NCBI RefSeq assembly: GCF_000092045.1
Contig: NC_007761.1
Location: forward strand, 2,235,001-2,299,000
Reading direction: 5' to 3'
Length of the DNA stretch: 64,000 nt
DNA from: Rhizobium etli CFN 42
GTDB lineage: Bacteria > Pseudomonadota > Alphaproteobacteria > Rhizobiales > Rhizobiaceae
Shown: positions 27,146-36,807 of the stretch, in pieces
Layout: every line of letters begins with the position of its first letter
How positions within the stretch are numbered: the first letter of the stretch is position 1
The notes under the pieces: generated by a model
What the model saw: the letters and a program-made list of their open reading frames with translations, nothing else
Database searches by the model: none
What the model was told of the DNA's origin: nothing
Translations under genes and position numbers: made by a program

Positions 27146-28696
27146 TCAAGCCTCCGGAGCGACGTAACGCGGGAAGACAGGCGTCGGCGCCTCGAGCGGC
27201 GTTCCGGCAACAAGCCGCCCGGCCTCGCCGAGGGCGGCAAAATCCCGCTTGTCCGCAGGCGCAGCCACGAGATCGAGCAGCTTGCCCGATGATTCCGGCA
27301 TGAAGGGCTGCAGCAGGATGGCGATCTGGCGCACGACTTCGGCGGTGACGTAAAGCACCGTGCCCATGCGCGCCGGATCGGTCTTCTTCAGCGCCCAGGG
27401 CGCCTGGCCGGCGAAATAGCGGTCGGTTTCGGAAACGACCGCTATGATCGAGGCAAGTGCCCGGTGGATCTGCTGCTTGCCCATGTCCTCGCGCGTCGAT
27501 GCGTGCAGCGCGTCGGCCTGCGCCAGCATCGCTTTGTCTTCGTCGGTCAGCGGCCCGCATTCCGGGATTTTGCCGTCACAGTTCTTGACGATCATCGACA
27601 GCGAGCGGCTTGCGAGATTGCCGATGCCGTTGGCGAGGTCGGAGTTGATGCGTGTGCCGATCGCCTCTTCGCTATAGCTGCCGTCCTGGCCGAAGGAAAC
27701 TTCGCGCAGGAAGAAGTAGCGCACCTGATCGAGACCGAAATGATTCACCAGATTGACGGGATCGACGACATTGCCGAGCGACTTCGACATTTTCTCGCCC
27801 TTGTTGAGCAGGAAGCCGTGGGCAAAGACCCGCTGAGGCAGCGGCAGCTTCGCTGACATCAGGAAGGCCGGCCAATAGACGGCGTGGAAGCGGATGATGT
27901 CCTTGCCGATGATGTGCACATCCGCCGGCCAGTATTTCGCCCTCGGGCCGTTCCTGTCCTCGATATAGCCTGTGGCGGTGATGTAGTTGGTCAGTGCGTC
28001 AACCCACACATACATGACGTGCGATGGATCGTTGGGCACTTTGATGCCCCAGTCGAAGGTGGTGCGCGAGACAGAGAGATCCTTGAGGCCGGACTTGACG
28101 AAGGAGATCACCTCGTTGCGGCGCTCGGCCGGACCGATAAAATCGGGATTGGCCTCGTAATGCGCCAGCAGCTTGTCCTGATATTCGGAGAGCTTGAAGA
28201 AATAGCTTGCCTCTTCAACCCACTCGACCGGCGTGCCCTGCGGGCCGTAACGCACGCCGTCGGCGCGCAGCTCCGTCTCGTTTTCCTGGTAATAGGCCTC
28301 GTCGCGCACCGAGTACCAGCCGGCATAGCTGTCCTTGTAGATGTCGCCATTGTCGGCCATCAGGTTCCAGATATTGCGCGACGTCTCGTGATGACGCTCC
28401 TGCGTGGTGCGGATGAAATCATCGTTCGAGGCGTTGAGCAGCTTCGCCATCGCCTGGAATTCGCCGGAGTTGCGGTCGGCGAGCGCTTGCGGCGCGATCC
28501 CCTCGGCGCGCGCCGTCTGCTGCATCTTCTGGCCGTGCTCGTCGGTGCCCGTCAGGAAGAAGACATCTCTGCCGTCCAGGCGTTGGTAGCGCGCCATCGC
28601 ATCCGTCGCGATCAGCTCATAGGCATGGCCGATATGCGGCTTGCCGTTGGGATAGGAAATCGCGGTGGTGATGTAGAAAGGTGTCTTGTCTGTCAT
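27146..28696 (-). CDS. metG: Methionyl-tRNA synthetase
   Basis: 516 aa from the ATG at 28696. Class I motifs: PHIGHAYE (HIGH) at about 19-26 and KMSKSLGN (KMSKS) near 300. The zinc knuckle is absent, fitting the short 'type 2' MetRS common in rhizobia. It lacks the C-terminal dimerisation domain found in E. coli MetG. It charges tRNA-Met and initiator tRNA. First gene of the metG-tatD-MBL group; in related genomes it follows holB directly, but here a plus-strand permease gene intervenes. Confidence 0.96.
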   Translation of the reverse strand: MTDKTPFYITTAISYPNGKPHIGHAYELIATDAMARYQRLDGRDVFFLTGTDEHGQKMQQTARAEGIAPQALADRNSGEFQAMAKLLNASNDDFIRTTQERHHETSRNIWNLMADNGDIYKDSYAGWYSVRDEAYYQENETELRADGVRYGPQGTPVEWVEEASYFFKLSEYQDKLLAHYEANPDFIGPAERRNEVISFVKSGLKDLSVSRTTFDWGIKVPNDPSHVMYVWVDALTNYITATGYIEDRNGPRAKYWPADVHIIGKDIIRFHAVYWPAFLMSAKLPLPQRVFAHGFLLNKGEKMSKSLGNVVDPVNLVNHFGLDQVRYFFLREVSFGQDGSYSEEAIGTRINSDLANGIGNLASRSLSMIVKNCDGKIPECGPLTDEDKAMLAQADALHASTREDMGKQQIHRALASIIAVVSETDRYFAGQAPWALKKTDPARMGTVLYVTAEVVRQIAILLQPFMPESSGKLLDLVAAPADKRDFAALGEAGRLVAGTPLEAPTPVFPRYVAPEA

Positions 28697-28929
28697 GGCG
28701 GCCAATGTCCGGCTTACTCTATAAAAATGGTCAGCCGCTCTTAGCGCATGTCACCGCCAAGCGAAACATCAAGTTTCGCTGCCGCCCATGATTTCCAGGA
28801 CACGGGGTCGCGAGCTTGACTCAGCTTCGCACGCAATTTACCGGTCGTCAGAAAGAGGGCGGGACAGAACGAATTGCCAGTTTTCATCTACCGGAATAGT
28901 CGTGGCCGCGCGCCGTTGGAGGCGCTTGC

Positions 28930-29718
28930 TTGACATTCGAGCCCCTCTATTCTCTTTCCGGCCTATTCGTCGGCGCGCTTGTCGGCATCACCGGCGTTGG
29001 TGGCGGTTCGCTGATGACGCCTTTGCTGGTGCTGCTCTTCGGCGTCCATCCCGCAACTGCCGTCGGCACCGATCTCCTCTATGCGGCGATTACCAAGACC
29101 GCGGGCACCGCCGTTCACGGCATCCATGGACGGGTCAACTGGAAGATCGTCAGCAGCCTCGCCGCCGGTAGCGTACCGGCCGCCCTGCTGATGCTATGGG
29201 TGCTGGCCGGCGTCGATCGGAAAAGCATCGGCGTGACCAATACCATCACAGTGGCGCTCGGCTGGCTGCTTATCATGACCGCGATCATGCTGGTCTTCCG
29301 TGGTTCCATACTGGAATTGGCGCGCCGCGCCATCGGCCATCGCACGCCACCGCGGCCCACAACCATTCTGATCCTCACCGTCATTCTCGGATTCTGCCTC
29401 GGCGTCCTTGTCACGCTGACCTCGGTCGGCGCCGGAGCGCTCGGCGTGACGATCCTGCTGGCCCTCTATCCCAGGCTGAATGTGCGTGAGATCGTCGGTT
29501 CCGATATCGTCCACGCAGTGCCGCTAACCCTGATCGGCGGTAGCGGCTACTGGCTGATCGGCGAGATCGACTGGGCGATGCTCTTTGCCCTGCTTGTCGG
29601 CTCGATCCCCGGCATCGTCATCGGAAGCCTTCTGGCGCCCAAGCTGCATGAACGTACGATCCGCATCGTCCTGGCCGTCACACTCGCCGTCGTTGCATGG
29701 AAGCTGCTGGCCGGCTGA
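28930..29718 (+). CDS. TauE/SafE-family membrane permease (TSUP)
   Basis: 262 aa from a TTG at 28930 with GGAGG at 28918-28922. About eight membrane helices in two inverted halves, with the paired glycine-rich motifs GITGVGGGSLMTPLLV and LTSVGAGALGVTILL. The family exports or imports sulfite, sulfoacetate or other organosulfur anions. It lies on the opposite strand inside the otherwise minus-strand holB-metG cluster, 10 bp from the end of holB, so it looks like an insertion. Substrate not predictable. Confidence 0.88.
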   Translation: MTFEPLYSLSGLFVGALVGITGVGGGSLMTPLLVLLFGVHPATAVGTDLLYAAITKTAGTAVHGIHGRVNWKIVSSLAAGSVPAALLMLWVLAGVDRKSIGVTNTITVALGWLLIMTAIMLVFRGSILELARRAIGHRTPPRPTTILILTVILGFCLGVLVTLTSVGAGALGVTILLALYPRLNVREIVGSDIVHAVPLTLIGGSGYWLIGEIDWAMLFALLVGSIPGIVIGSLLAPKLHERTIRIVLAVTLAVVAWKLLAG

Positions 29719-29728
29719 CTGGTCGCCG

Positions 29729-30754
29729 CTACCGACCCGGCTGCTTAATGTCGGCGAGAATGCTGATGACCGTCTGTTTGCGATCGAGATTATAGGCACT
29801 GGAAACGGCAAGCCGCTCGGTTATTTCGGAATAGAGCCGCGCCAGCCGCTCGGCGGTGGCGATTTCCCCATCGCCCGCTGCCGCACGCGCACGGTTCATG
29901 ATGTCGTCGCCGACATGGCTGACGAAGAAATCGAAGATCGTGTCGCTTTCCTTGCCCGACAGCGCATCGGCCAGCCGGTGCATCGCCTTGCGGGCCGCCG
30001 GCCCTTCGGTGGTAAGCACCTCGTCATAGGCCGCGATGATCTCTCCGCCACCATAGTTCAGCAGCTTCAGCGCTTCACCGACGCTGCCCTTGGCAGCCGC
30101 AAGGACCGCCCCGCCCTCGCCCGATATCCCGAGGTGGCCAAGGGCTGCCACCAGCGCCTCATCTGAAAGCGGCGACAGTTTCAGCGGCAGGCAGCGCGAG
30201 CGAATCGTCGGCAGCAGCCGGCCCGGCGCGTGCGAGAGCACCAAAAACAGCGCCCGCTTCGGCGGTTCCTCGAGGATCTTCAGAATGGCGTTGGCTGCAT
30301 TGCGGTTCATGTCGTCGGCAGGGTCGATGATGACGATGCGCCAGTTGCCGGTGCCTGACGTCTGCGAGAAGAACTTGCCGGCGCGACGCACCTCATCGAC
30401 TGTGATCGCCGATTTCACCTTGCCGGTTTTTTCGTCCACCGGCCGGGCAAGGTGCAAGAGATTGTGCGAGGCGCCGGAGACGATCTGCCGGCTGACCGCA
30501 GAGTCAGGATCCGGATCGCCGATCGCCTCCGGCGCCGTGTTCGGATCGGGGTGCGAGAGCACATGGCTGGCAAAGCGGAAGGCGAGCGTCGCCTTGCCGA
30601 TACCCTCCGGCCCTTCGATCAGGATTGCGTGATGGCCCTTGCCGGATCGGTAGGATTGCGCAAGGAAGGCTTCAGCCTCCTCATGCCCAAATAATCTGGT
30701 GTTCTCGGCGGGCCAAATGGCGCCGTCGAGCAGTCCCGGTCTCTCCTCACTCAT
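29729..30754 (-). CDS. holB: DNA polymerase III subunit delta'
   Basis: 341 aa. Walker-type block [16 protein letters not shown] near residue 45, sensor region [19 protein letters not shown], then [14 protein letters not shown] and the SRC-type arginine finger [12 protein letters not shown]. The zinc-module cysteines of E. coli delta' are not evident. It is part of the clamp loader that opens the beta clamp on primed DNA. Its ATG overlaps the end of tmk by 8 bases, so translation is coupled. Confidence 0.94.
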   Translation of the reverse strand: MSEERPGLLDGAIWPAENTRLFGHEEAEAFLAQSYRSGKGHHAILIEGPEGIGKATLAFRFASHVLSHPDPNTAPEAIGDPDPDSAVSRQIVSGASHNLLHLARPVDEKTGKVKSAITVDEVRRAGKFFSQTSGTGNWRIVIIDPADDMNRNAANAILKILEEPPKRALFLVLSHAPGRLLPTIRSRCLPLKLSPLSDEALVAALGHLGISGEGGAVLAAAKGSVGEALKLLNYGGGEIIAAYDEVLTTEGPAARKAMHRLADALSGKESDTIFDFFVSHVGDDIMNRARAAAGDGEIATAERLARLYSEITERLAVSSAYNLDRKQTVISILADIKQPGR

Positions 30755-31427
30755 AATGGGCGGCTTCCGGCGTCCGGGCGCGGTCAGTAGGCGACTTCAA
30801 CTGCTTGACGATCGCCAGGATCTCAGCCGCGATCGCCTCTTCCGTCTGCATGGCGTTGACCACACGGCAACGCTCCGGTTCGCGCGCGGCGATATCGAGA
30901 AAGGCTTCGCGCCGTTTCTCGTGGGTTTCGAGCCGTTCCTTCTCGAAGCGGTCGGGCGCTTCGGCGGCGCTGCGCTTCTGCGCCCGCTCCAGGCCGACCT
31001 TTGCCGGAATGTCGAGTATCAAGGTGCAGTCCGGCACGACACCGTTGATGGCGATGCGCTGCAGCGTCTCGATGAAATCGGGGTCGAGATTGCCGGTAAT
31101 CCCCTGATAGACGCGGGAGGAATCCATGAATCGGTCGCAGAGCACGATCTTGCCGGCGGCAAGGGCGGGCCGGATCACCTCTTCGACGTGATCATTGCGC
31201 GCCGCCGCAAAGAGGATCGCCTCCATCCGCGTGCCAAAAGCCTCGGCAGCGCCCGACAACAGCACGTGGCGCACGGCTTCCGCGCCAGGCGATCCGCCCG
31301 GTTCCCGCGTCACCAGCACTTCATGCCCTTCGCCTTTCAACGCTTCGGCGAGGCGGCGGATCTGCGTGGATTTCCCCGCGCCTTCCCCGCCTTCAAACGT
31401 AACGAACAGTCCCGTACCGGATGACAA
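30747..31427 (-). CDS. tmk: Thymidylate kinase
   Basis: About 226 aa from a TTG at 31427; a GTG at 31457 would add ten residues with no homology character. P-loop [12 protein letters not shown], the DR motif in [14 protein letters not shown], and the LID region ([14 protein letters not shown]) are visible. It converts dTMP to dTDP for DNA synthesis. Overlap with holB and position upstream of metG follow the conserved rhizobial order. The start codon is uncertain. Confidence 0.94.
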   Translation of the reverse strand: MSSGTGLFVTFEGGEGAGKSTQIRRLAEALKGEGHEVLVTREPGGSPGAEAVRHVLLSGAAEAFGTRMEAILFAAARNDHVEEVIRPALAAGKIVLCDRFMDSSRVYQGITGNLDPDFIETLQRIAINGVVPDCTLILDIPAKVGLERAQKRSAAEAPDRFEKERLETHEKRREAFLDIAAREPERCRVVNAMQTEEAIAAEILAIVKQLKSPTDRARTPEAAHYE

Positions 31428-31457
31428 TGACAACTTCCCGCATTCCGGACGCCGCAC

Positions 31458-31642
31458 GCCCGCGCGCCCCGCCTCTTCTATCTATCCCAAGACATCGGGA
31501 AGGAAAACCTTTCGCGGCGGCGACATAATCACCTTCCCCGGCAAATTGTATCAGAAGGTCAGGCATTCAAGTCTGGGGCATGACTGTGCGGCAACGGCAC
31601 GCAGGAAAAGAAGATCTGTGCGCAAGAGCCTCATCCCGGCGT
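31458..31642. other. 185-bp spacer between the dac-like gene and tmk
   Basis: No gene is supported. The end of the dac-like gene has a short CCCGGC/GCCGGG hairpin near 31635-31651. Promoter elements for tmk-holB probably lie here but are not clear. Confidence 0.3.
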
Positions 31643-32848
31643 TCAGCCGGGGGCGGACCTGTCCCAGAGCCAGGAGAAGAACAGCGACTCGCCGAGTTCC
31701 AGCATAGCGTCGACCGCCCGGCTGCTGAGCGAGCCCTCCCCGACCGCCTGCGCGGTATAGAGCGGCACTTCCCTGAGCAGCCGGCTGCCGGCGAAAATCC
31801 TGAGAGTGCCGGCCTGATAATCCGGCTTCACCGGCGCCGTCAGCGGCCAGTGATAGACGATGCGCGCCGAAAGCCGGTCAGGGTTGCTGATCGGAATATA
31901 GACGCTGACCGGCGCCTTGGCGACGAGATCGACGGTGCGCGCCGAGCCGCCATAGACGCTGGCTGCGCCGATCACTTCATGTTCGGTGAAAATCTGACGG
32001 CTCTCGAAGGCAGTCAGCCCCCATTCGAGCACGCGCTTGGCCTCCTCCGTCCGCTCCTTGTCGGAAGCGATGCCGGCAAGCGCCAGAAACAGCCGCCGGC
32101 CATCGCGCTGAACCGACGCGACGATCGAATAACCTTCTCCCTCGGCAAAGCCAGTCGCAAGCCCGTCGGCGCCGAGATCAAGTCCGAGCAGCGGATTGCG
32201 GTTGCGCTGGAAGATCTTGTTCCATTCGAAATCCTGCTGCGCGAAATAAGGATAGAGATTGGGATAGGATTGCTGAAGGGCGGCGGCAAGCGTCACCATC
32301 TCGCGTGCCGTCACTTTGCTCTTGCCGTCAGGAAGGCCGGTGGAATTGCCGAACACCGCTTTCTCCATGCCGAGTTCGCGGGCGCGGCGGGTCATCGATT
32401 GCGCGAATTGCTGCTCGCTTCCGGCCATCCCCTCGGCGATGATGATGCAGCTGTCATTAGCGCCCTGGATCGCGACGCCCTTGATCAGGTCCTCGACGCG
32501 CACGCGTGATTTGAGGGCCGCAAACATCGTTGCCGTCCTCGACGGCGCGCCGCCGGTGCGCCAGGCATATTCGGAAACGGGATATTCGGTATCGAGCGTG
32601 ATCTGGCCCTTGGTCACTGCGTCGAAGACCAGATCCATCGTCATCAGCTTGGCGAGCGAAGCCGGCGAAAAACTCTGATCCTCATTCTTGGCGAGAAGCA
32701 CCGTGCCGGTGGAGGCCTCGATCATATAGGCCTGCGCCGCTTTGGTGGCGAAACCGGCTGTGCCCCCGTCGGCGGCATGTGCGCTGGCGGCGAGCGGCAT
32801 CAGGCATGCAAGCAGACGAAGCACAGGCCTCAGCATCGCAATTCCCAT
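31643..32848 (-). CDS. D-alanyl-D-alanine carboxypeptidase-family protein (DacF/PBP5-like) with altered motifs
   Basis: 401 aa with a signal peptide ending near ASAHA (about residue 25). The serine-acylation motif SLAK is intact (Ser64, Lys67). The second motif, normally SxN, reads GAN (129-131), and the third, normally KTG, reads ATG (231-233, in GADGLATGF). A PBP5-type C-terminal domain follows (VVASV... to AQAVGEGSLSSRAV). The family trims D-Ala from peptidoglycan stem peptides in the periplasm. The loss of two motif residues raises the question whether it is active, though this may be normal for a rhizobial subfamily. Start at 32848, or the Met five residues in. Confidence 0.85.
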   Translation of the reverse strand: MGIAMLRPVLRLLACLMPLAASAHAADGGTAGFATKAAQAYMIEASTGTVLLAKNEDQSFSPASLAKLMTMDLVFDAVTKGQITLDTEYPVSEYAWRTGGAPSRTATMFAALKSRVRVEDLIKGVAIQGANDSCIIIAEGMAGSEQQFAQSMTRRARELGMEKAVFGNSTGLPDGKSKVTAREMVTLAAALQQSYPNLYPYFAQQDFEWNKIFQRNRNPLLGLDLGADGLATGFAEGEGYSIVASVQRDGRRLFLALAGIASDKERTEEAKRVLEWGLTAFESRQIFTEHEVIGAASVYGGSARTVDLVAKAPVSVYIPISNPDRLSARIVYHWPLTAPVKPDYQAGTLRIFAGSRLLREVPLYTAQAVGEGSLSSRAVDAMLELGESLFFSWLWDRSAPG

Positions 32849-32906
32849 CGGTCAACGGCGTTTTGAGAAGGTTAGAGCGCGGCGAAATTCGATGCAATCG
32901 CCATGC

Positions 32907-34013
32907 TCAACGCGCTGCCGATTTTGCCTGCTGGCGCTTAGCCGAGGCAAGGATGGAAGCCTGGGTCAGCCCGTCGTTGCGCACCATCACCGCGTCGAAG
33001 GCGAGATCGACCGTCACCGTCTTTACCGCCTCGCTCTGGTAGCCGAGCGCAAGAGAGCCCTGAGAGCCGCCATAGGGCCGCTCATAGGGCATGGGACCGA
33101 TCTCCGGCAGCACCACCATCTGATCGAAGGCCGGCGCGGCCCTGGAGGAAGGAGCCGAGGGCGCCACCAGAACATGGGCGCCCGGCGCAAGGCCGGGCGC
33201 CGCGTTGTAGCGCGCGCTCGGCGTCGAACCCGCATAGGAGGTCGCCGACATCGGCACCGGCACATTCGCCGGCTGCGTCTCGTAGTCTTCGGCACTCTGC
33301 AACTGGTCGCGGGTGATCTTGCGGCTGTTGGAGGCGACCATCACGCCGGTAGCGATCTGCCCTTCCGGATTGACGCCGGGGATGCGGCTACCCTTCGGCA
33401 CGTAAGAGGCCATCAGATAAGGCATGTCATGGCCGTCCATGCGGGCGCGGCCGACATATTGCACACGCACCTTGCCTGTGCCGCTATGCTGCAGATCCAG
33501 CATGTCGGCGGTCTTGTTGGAAAGGTCGATGATGCGGCCTTCGTGATAGGGACCGCGATCGTTGACGCGCACAATGATCGACGAGCCGTTCTCGACGTTG
33601 GTGACGCGAGCATAGCTCGGCAGCGGGAAGGTCGGATGCGCGGCGGAAAGATGCATCTGGTCGTAGACTTCGCCGTTCGCCGTCAGGCGTCCGTGAAAGG
33701 CCGAACCATACCAGGAAGCGATGCCGACCTTGTTATAGGAGAAGTCTTCCTTCGGATAATACCATTTACCCTTGACCACATAAGGATTGCCGACCATGTA
33801 GCGGCCGCCGCCCTTCGGGATGTTGTTGCCGGTGGCGACCCGCGGGCTGGCTTTCACGCCATATTCGGATTCAGAGAAATATTCCTTGCCGTGAGATCTC
33901 TTTTTCGGCACGGCCTGCGTGGTGCCGCACGCTGCAACCGTCGCACACATCGCCGATATCGCCAGCCACCGCCCTGCCGTTGCGAAAGACGCCGCCCCGT
34001 ATCCCAATCTCAT
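32907..34013 (-). CDS. rlpA: RlpA-like septal lipoprotein with double-psi beta-barrel
   Basis: 368 aa from the ATG at 34013 (GTGGGA just upstream). A signal peptide ends at the lipobox VAAC. The DPBB domain (GIASWYGSAFHGRLTANGE through VNDRGPYHEGRIIDLS) retains the His (SAAHPTFPLP) and Asp (VNDRG) that are catalytic in the Pseudomonas aeruginosa RlpA lytic transglycosylase. There is a long variable C-terminal region without a clear SPOR domain. It is followed by the dac-like gene on the same strand, consistent with cell-wall remodelling. An upstream TTG at 34031 is considered less likely. Confidence 0.9.
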   Translation of the reverse strand: MRLGYGAASFATAGRWLAISAMCATVAACGTTQAVPKKRSHGKEYFSESEYGVKASPRVATGNNIPKGGGRYMVGNPYVVKGKWYYPKEDFSYNKVGIASWYGSAFHGRLTANGEVYDQMHLSAAHPTFPLPSYARVTNVENGSSIIVRVNDRGPYHEGRIIDLSNKTADMLDLQHSGTGKVRVQYVGRARMDGHDMPYLMASYVPKGSRIPGVNPEGQIATGVMVASNSRKITRDQLQSAEDYETQPANVPVPMSATSYAGSTPSARYNAAPGLAPGAHVLVAPSAPSSRAAPAFDQMVVLPEIGPMPYERPYGGSQGSLALGYQSEAVKTVTVDLAFDAVMVRNDGLTQASILASAKRQQAKSAAR

Positions 34014-34505
34014 ATGTCCCACGCCGCTCAAAGATCGTTATGGTTAAGAAACCTTGCCCCATCTCGGGTCAATAACGCCTTATTCCCACCCACCTAACGA
34101 GACTTTAATCTTGCTGAGTTCGTGGCAAATTTACGAACGATTTCGCAGCGATAGCGACAATTCTAATGATTATGGTTTACAAATTGCTAACGCAAAGCCC
34201 ATTGCCCTGCCCTCCTGCTGTCCCGATGAGACCCGAAATCAGCGTGCCGATGCGGAGCACATGGTAAACGTCGGCCGCCTTTCAGAGGCCCAGAAGTACG
34301 CGGTCGAGACACTGAAGCATTCGTCCGAGGGTAGTATATCAGCTCGTGCTCTCTTCGTTGCATGTCCTTTACGGCGATGGCATCGGCCGTCACTCCCTTA
34401 GTGCGTGTAGTTTGTTGCTTGACTCAAAGTGGAGTAGAAAGTTTATTTGCAGCGTTCGGGTCCCAGCCCGGCGTCCTTTCCACGCTCATCTTTAGGAGAC
34501 GAGCC
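34014..34505. other. About 490-bp intergenic region, AT-richer than surroundings
   Basis: A 115-codon plus-strand frame (34054-34401) lacks a start signal and a recognisable fold. Part of it (residues around ADAEHMVNVGRLSEAQKYA) looks helical and could be a gene remnant. A possible promoter for the following gene is TTGACT (34422-34427) with TTTATT 17 bases on. Nothing else is supported. Confidence 0.35.
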
Positions 34506-35327
34506 ATGGCAAATCACAAACCAATAGTGCCTGACGTCTCGGTCCACGACTACGCACCAGCGGAAGCCATCGAAGGGAACCTTCTCGATAACGCCTCGGA
34601 TTCCGACGGCGATCGGCTACAGGTTCAGTTCGTCAACGGAATGAGAATTCCCAACAAGGCGGGCGAGCCGGGATATCTTACCATCGAAGGTGAGCACGGA
34701 ACGCTGACGATTTGGAGCAACGGCAGCTATAGTTACACGGTCAATGATCCGAGCGCGCTTGAGCCCGGCGGAGTCTTCGGCGAGAATTTTTCATTCAAAA
34801 TCGCCGATGGAAAAGGCGGCACCGATGTCGGCAGTCTCAGCATCGGAGTCCACACTCCTCCGCAAGGACAGTATTCCTTCGATTTCGAGGATGCTCCCAC
34901 GGAATATCCCGGCCTGCCTGACATCGCCTCGGGCTATGCAGGATTCAAGTTTGGCGACAAACTCGATGGCAATCTTTGGACCGTCGCCGAATCCGGCGGC
35001 AACGAATACGTCGTCACCAATCCCTACAATCCGTTTTTCGAACGTGTTGACGGCAAGCTCTTCACCATAGAGGGCGTCGATGTCGCAACCAATTTCGACC
35101 CCGCCTATGAAGGTGTCGATGCCCTCGTAACCTTCGAGGGTTATATCGGTGGCAACAAGGTGAGCGAGATGTCGCTGACAATCTATGGTGACACCATTGC
35201 CGACGGCCAGCACATTTCGTTGGCAGCCTTGGGAGCGGTCGATTTTGTCCGCTTCGATATTCAGCCCGACGTCGAGCCGACGGGCTTTCCGCAGCTCGCA
35301 TTTGACAACTTCACCGTCCTGGTCTGA
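34506..35327 (+). CDS. Cadherin/VCBS-like (RapA2-type) repeat protein, possibly secreted
   Basis: 273 aa from the ATG at 34506 (AGGAGACGAG upstream). The first 120 residues match a VCBS/cadherin-like Ig module: GNLLDNASDSDGDRLQVQFV, GTLTIWSNGSYSYTVNDP, and FSFKIADGKGGTDVGSLSI. Such modules form the Rap adhesins and RTX proteins of rhizobia. The C-terminal half is acidic and beta-rich (YSFDFEDAPTEYPGLP ... FDNFTVLV), resembling PEP-CTERM/lectin-like surface domains. No N-terminal signal peptide is seen, as with type I (PrsDE) substrates. Secretion and binding are inferred. A terminator-like hairpin follows. Confidence 0.7.
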   Translation: MANHKPIVPDVSVHDYAPAEAIEGNLLDNASDSDGDRLQVQFVNGMRIPNKAGEPGYLTIEGEHGTLTIWSNGSYSYTVNDPSALEPGGVFGENFSFKIADGKGGTDVGSLSIGVHTPPQGQYSFDFEDAPTEYPGLPDIASGYAGFKFGDKLDGNLWTVAESGGNEYVVTNPYNPFFERVDGKLFTIEGVDVATNFDPAYEGVDALVTFEGYIGGNKVSEMSLTIYGDTIADGQHISLAALGAVDFVRFDIQPDVEPTGFPQLAFDNFTVLV

Positions 35328-35337
35328 CGGCGCCAGG

Positions 35338-35364
35338 GAGAAGCGGCTCTCAAAGCCGCTTCTC
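35338..35364 (+). terminator. Hairpin downstream of the cadherin-like gene
   Basis: GAGAAGCGGCT (35338-35348) pairs perfectly with AGCCGCTTCTC (35354-35364) across a 5-nt loop, 10 bp after the stop codon. No T-run follows. It is probably a transcript end or a stability structure. Confidence 0.55.
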
Positions 35365-35496
35365 TGCAGAACAGGTTGACGCTGCCATCAAAGCTGCTAA
35401 AACGCCGGCCTGTGAGTGAATGGGCAGCAAATCGGCAGAAACCACCGATCCACCGGAAAGACCGAAACGGAATTTCTTCCGGCCTCCCAAATACTT

Positions 35497-35586
35497 GGAA
35501 GAGTGTCCGAGTGGTTTAAGGAACCGGTCTTGAAAACCGGCGTGCGGGAAACCGTACCGTGGGTTCGAATCCCACCTCTTCCGCCA
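35497..35586 (+). tRNA. tRNA-Ser (anticodon UGA)
   Basis: 90 nt including an encoded CCA. The acceptor GGAAGAG pairs with CTCTTCC, then discriminator G and CCA (35584-35586). The anticodon loop CTTGAAA gives TGA at 35531-35533. The long variable arm (GTGCGGGAAACCGTAC) is typical of serine tRNAs, and the T loop GGTTCGAAT is intact. It reads UCA and related serine codons. No integrase or repeated tRNA end was found beside it. Confidence 0.97.
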
Positions 35587-35893
35587 TTTTCCACTTCTCA
35601 TGTCCCGGCGTTCAGCCGCCCGATGCTGCAGGCCTTAAGGCGTACCCCAAGAGATCGAGTGCAGGCGGCGGCATAAAACGGCGGCCCCGCAATTTTCTGC
35701 AGCGATAATCCTCAGGTCGAAAGAAAGCCGGCAGCCTTGCCGTAGCCGGATCGATCGCTGCGACTATTCAAACGACGACGGGTTCGACCTCGAAGAGCAT
35801 CGGATCGATTGCAAGTTTGGGAACGGGGACAAGGGTCTGCGCCGTCGTGGCTTTGTCGGCTTAAAACGACCTTCAAATCATCAGGAAGGACGC
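35587..35893. other. 307-bp spacer between tRNA-Ser and the TetR gene
   Basis: No gene is supported. The 3' end carries the ribosome-binding site AGGAAGGA for the TetR gene. No inverted repeat clear enough to call a TetR operator was seen. Confidence 0.4.
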
Positions 35894-36589
35894 ATGGCAG
35901 CCAAAGGCGGCTCTCAGGGTAAACGACCTCAACGGCCAGCTGGGTCACTTCCCTCCATGGAGGAGACGGGCAGTGAACCGGCCCTGTCGATCGAACGGAT
36001 CGTGGCGACCGCAGTCGAACTGCTGGACGCCGAAGGTGTCGGCGGATTGAAGATGCGTCGCCTGGCCGATCGCCTCGGCGCGGGCGCGATGAGCCTCTAT
36101 TGGCACGTCGACAACAAGGAGCAAGTCTTTGATCTGGCGCTCGACTCGGTGCTCGAATATCGCGGGACGCCGCAAAGCATTGAGGCTGAGGATTGGCGCG
36201 GCGCAATCTTTCACATGCTCGAGGACTGGCGCGCCAGCATGCTGCGCCATCCCTGGTCGGCATCGCTGCTGCCGCGCCGGGCGCTCGGCCCGAACATCCT
36301 CGGCCGTCTGGAGTTGCTGGGCAGGATCTTATCCAGAGCCGGTGTCGACGAGGCGGATTTGAACGGCGCGATATGGTCCCTCTGGAACTATGTGATGGGG
36401 GCGACCCTCACTCGTGCGAACTTCGACCTTTCGGACGAAGACATGCTCGCCGGACAGCAGCGCCTTGCTCATCTCAGCGCAGAATACCCAACGATCGAGC
36501 GTGCTCGTCTGCTGTTGGACAATGACTGGGACGGCGTTTTCAGGAAGGGTCTGGGCTTCCTGCTTGACGGGCTTGTTCCGAGCCGATGA
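35894..36589 (+). CDS. TetR-family transcriptional regulator
   Basis: 231 aa. N-terminal TetR HTH: SIERIVATAVELLDAEGVGG, MRRLADRLGAGAMSLYWHV, NKEQVFDLALDSV. The C-terminal part (DWRGAIFHMLEDWRASMLRH) matches the tetracycline-repressor-like C domain. It probably represses an efflux or modification gene in response to a small ligand. No target lies next to it: the following 140 bp is a LysR remnant on the other strand. Its original partner may have been lost. Start at 35894 with AGGAAGGA. Confidence 0.88.
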   Translation: MAAKGGSQGKRPQRPAGSLPSMEETGSEPALSIERIVATAVELLDAEGVGGLKMRRLADRLGAGAMSLYWHVDNKEQVFDLALDSVLEYRGTPQSIEAEDWRGAIFHMLEDWRASMLRHPWSASLLPRRALGPNILGRLELLGRILSRAGVDEADLNGAIWSLWNYVMGATLTRANFDLSDEDMLAGQQRLAHLSAEYPTIERARLLLDNDWDGVFRKGLGFLLDGLVPSR

Positions 36590-36597
36590 AGAGGGGT

Positions 36598-36753
36598 TCA
36601 GCTCCCGAACTGATCAGCAAGTTCGGTCAGGATACTGACCAGCTGGTCTTTCACGATCTGTGCCAGGGGCGTCCGAGCCGCCTGATCCTGCACAAGAAGC
36701 CACAGATCTAGCCTTGGCCTGGGAATGTCTTTGAGGATGGGCACCACCCAGGT
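36598..36753 (-). pseudogene. C-terminal remnant of a LysR-family regulator
   Basis: 51 codons ending in TGA read TWVVPILKDIPRPRLDLWLL and then VQDQAARTPLAQIVKDQLVS, the usual end of a LysR substrate-binding domain. An in-frame stop (36754-36756) sits directly upstream and no HTH is present. It therefore looks like the decayed tail of a deleted regulator. Confidence 0.6.
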
Positions 36754-36807
36754 TCAACGCGCCCCTCAAGTCCGCTTCTGGGCCGCGAACGAAAGTGCAA
36801 CATCCGT

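Noticed and set aside
34054..34401. 115-codon plus-strand frame in the rlpA/cadherin-like intergenic region
   Set aside because: No ribosome-binding site and no domain; only a short helical stretch looks protein-like. At most a remnant.
35480..35900. Genomic-island attachment site at tRNA-Ser
   Set aside because: No integrase gene and no repeat of the tRNA 3' end were found within the window.
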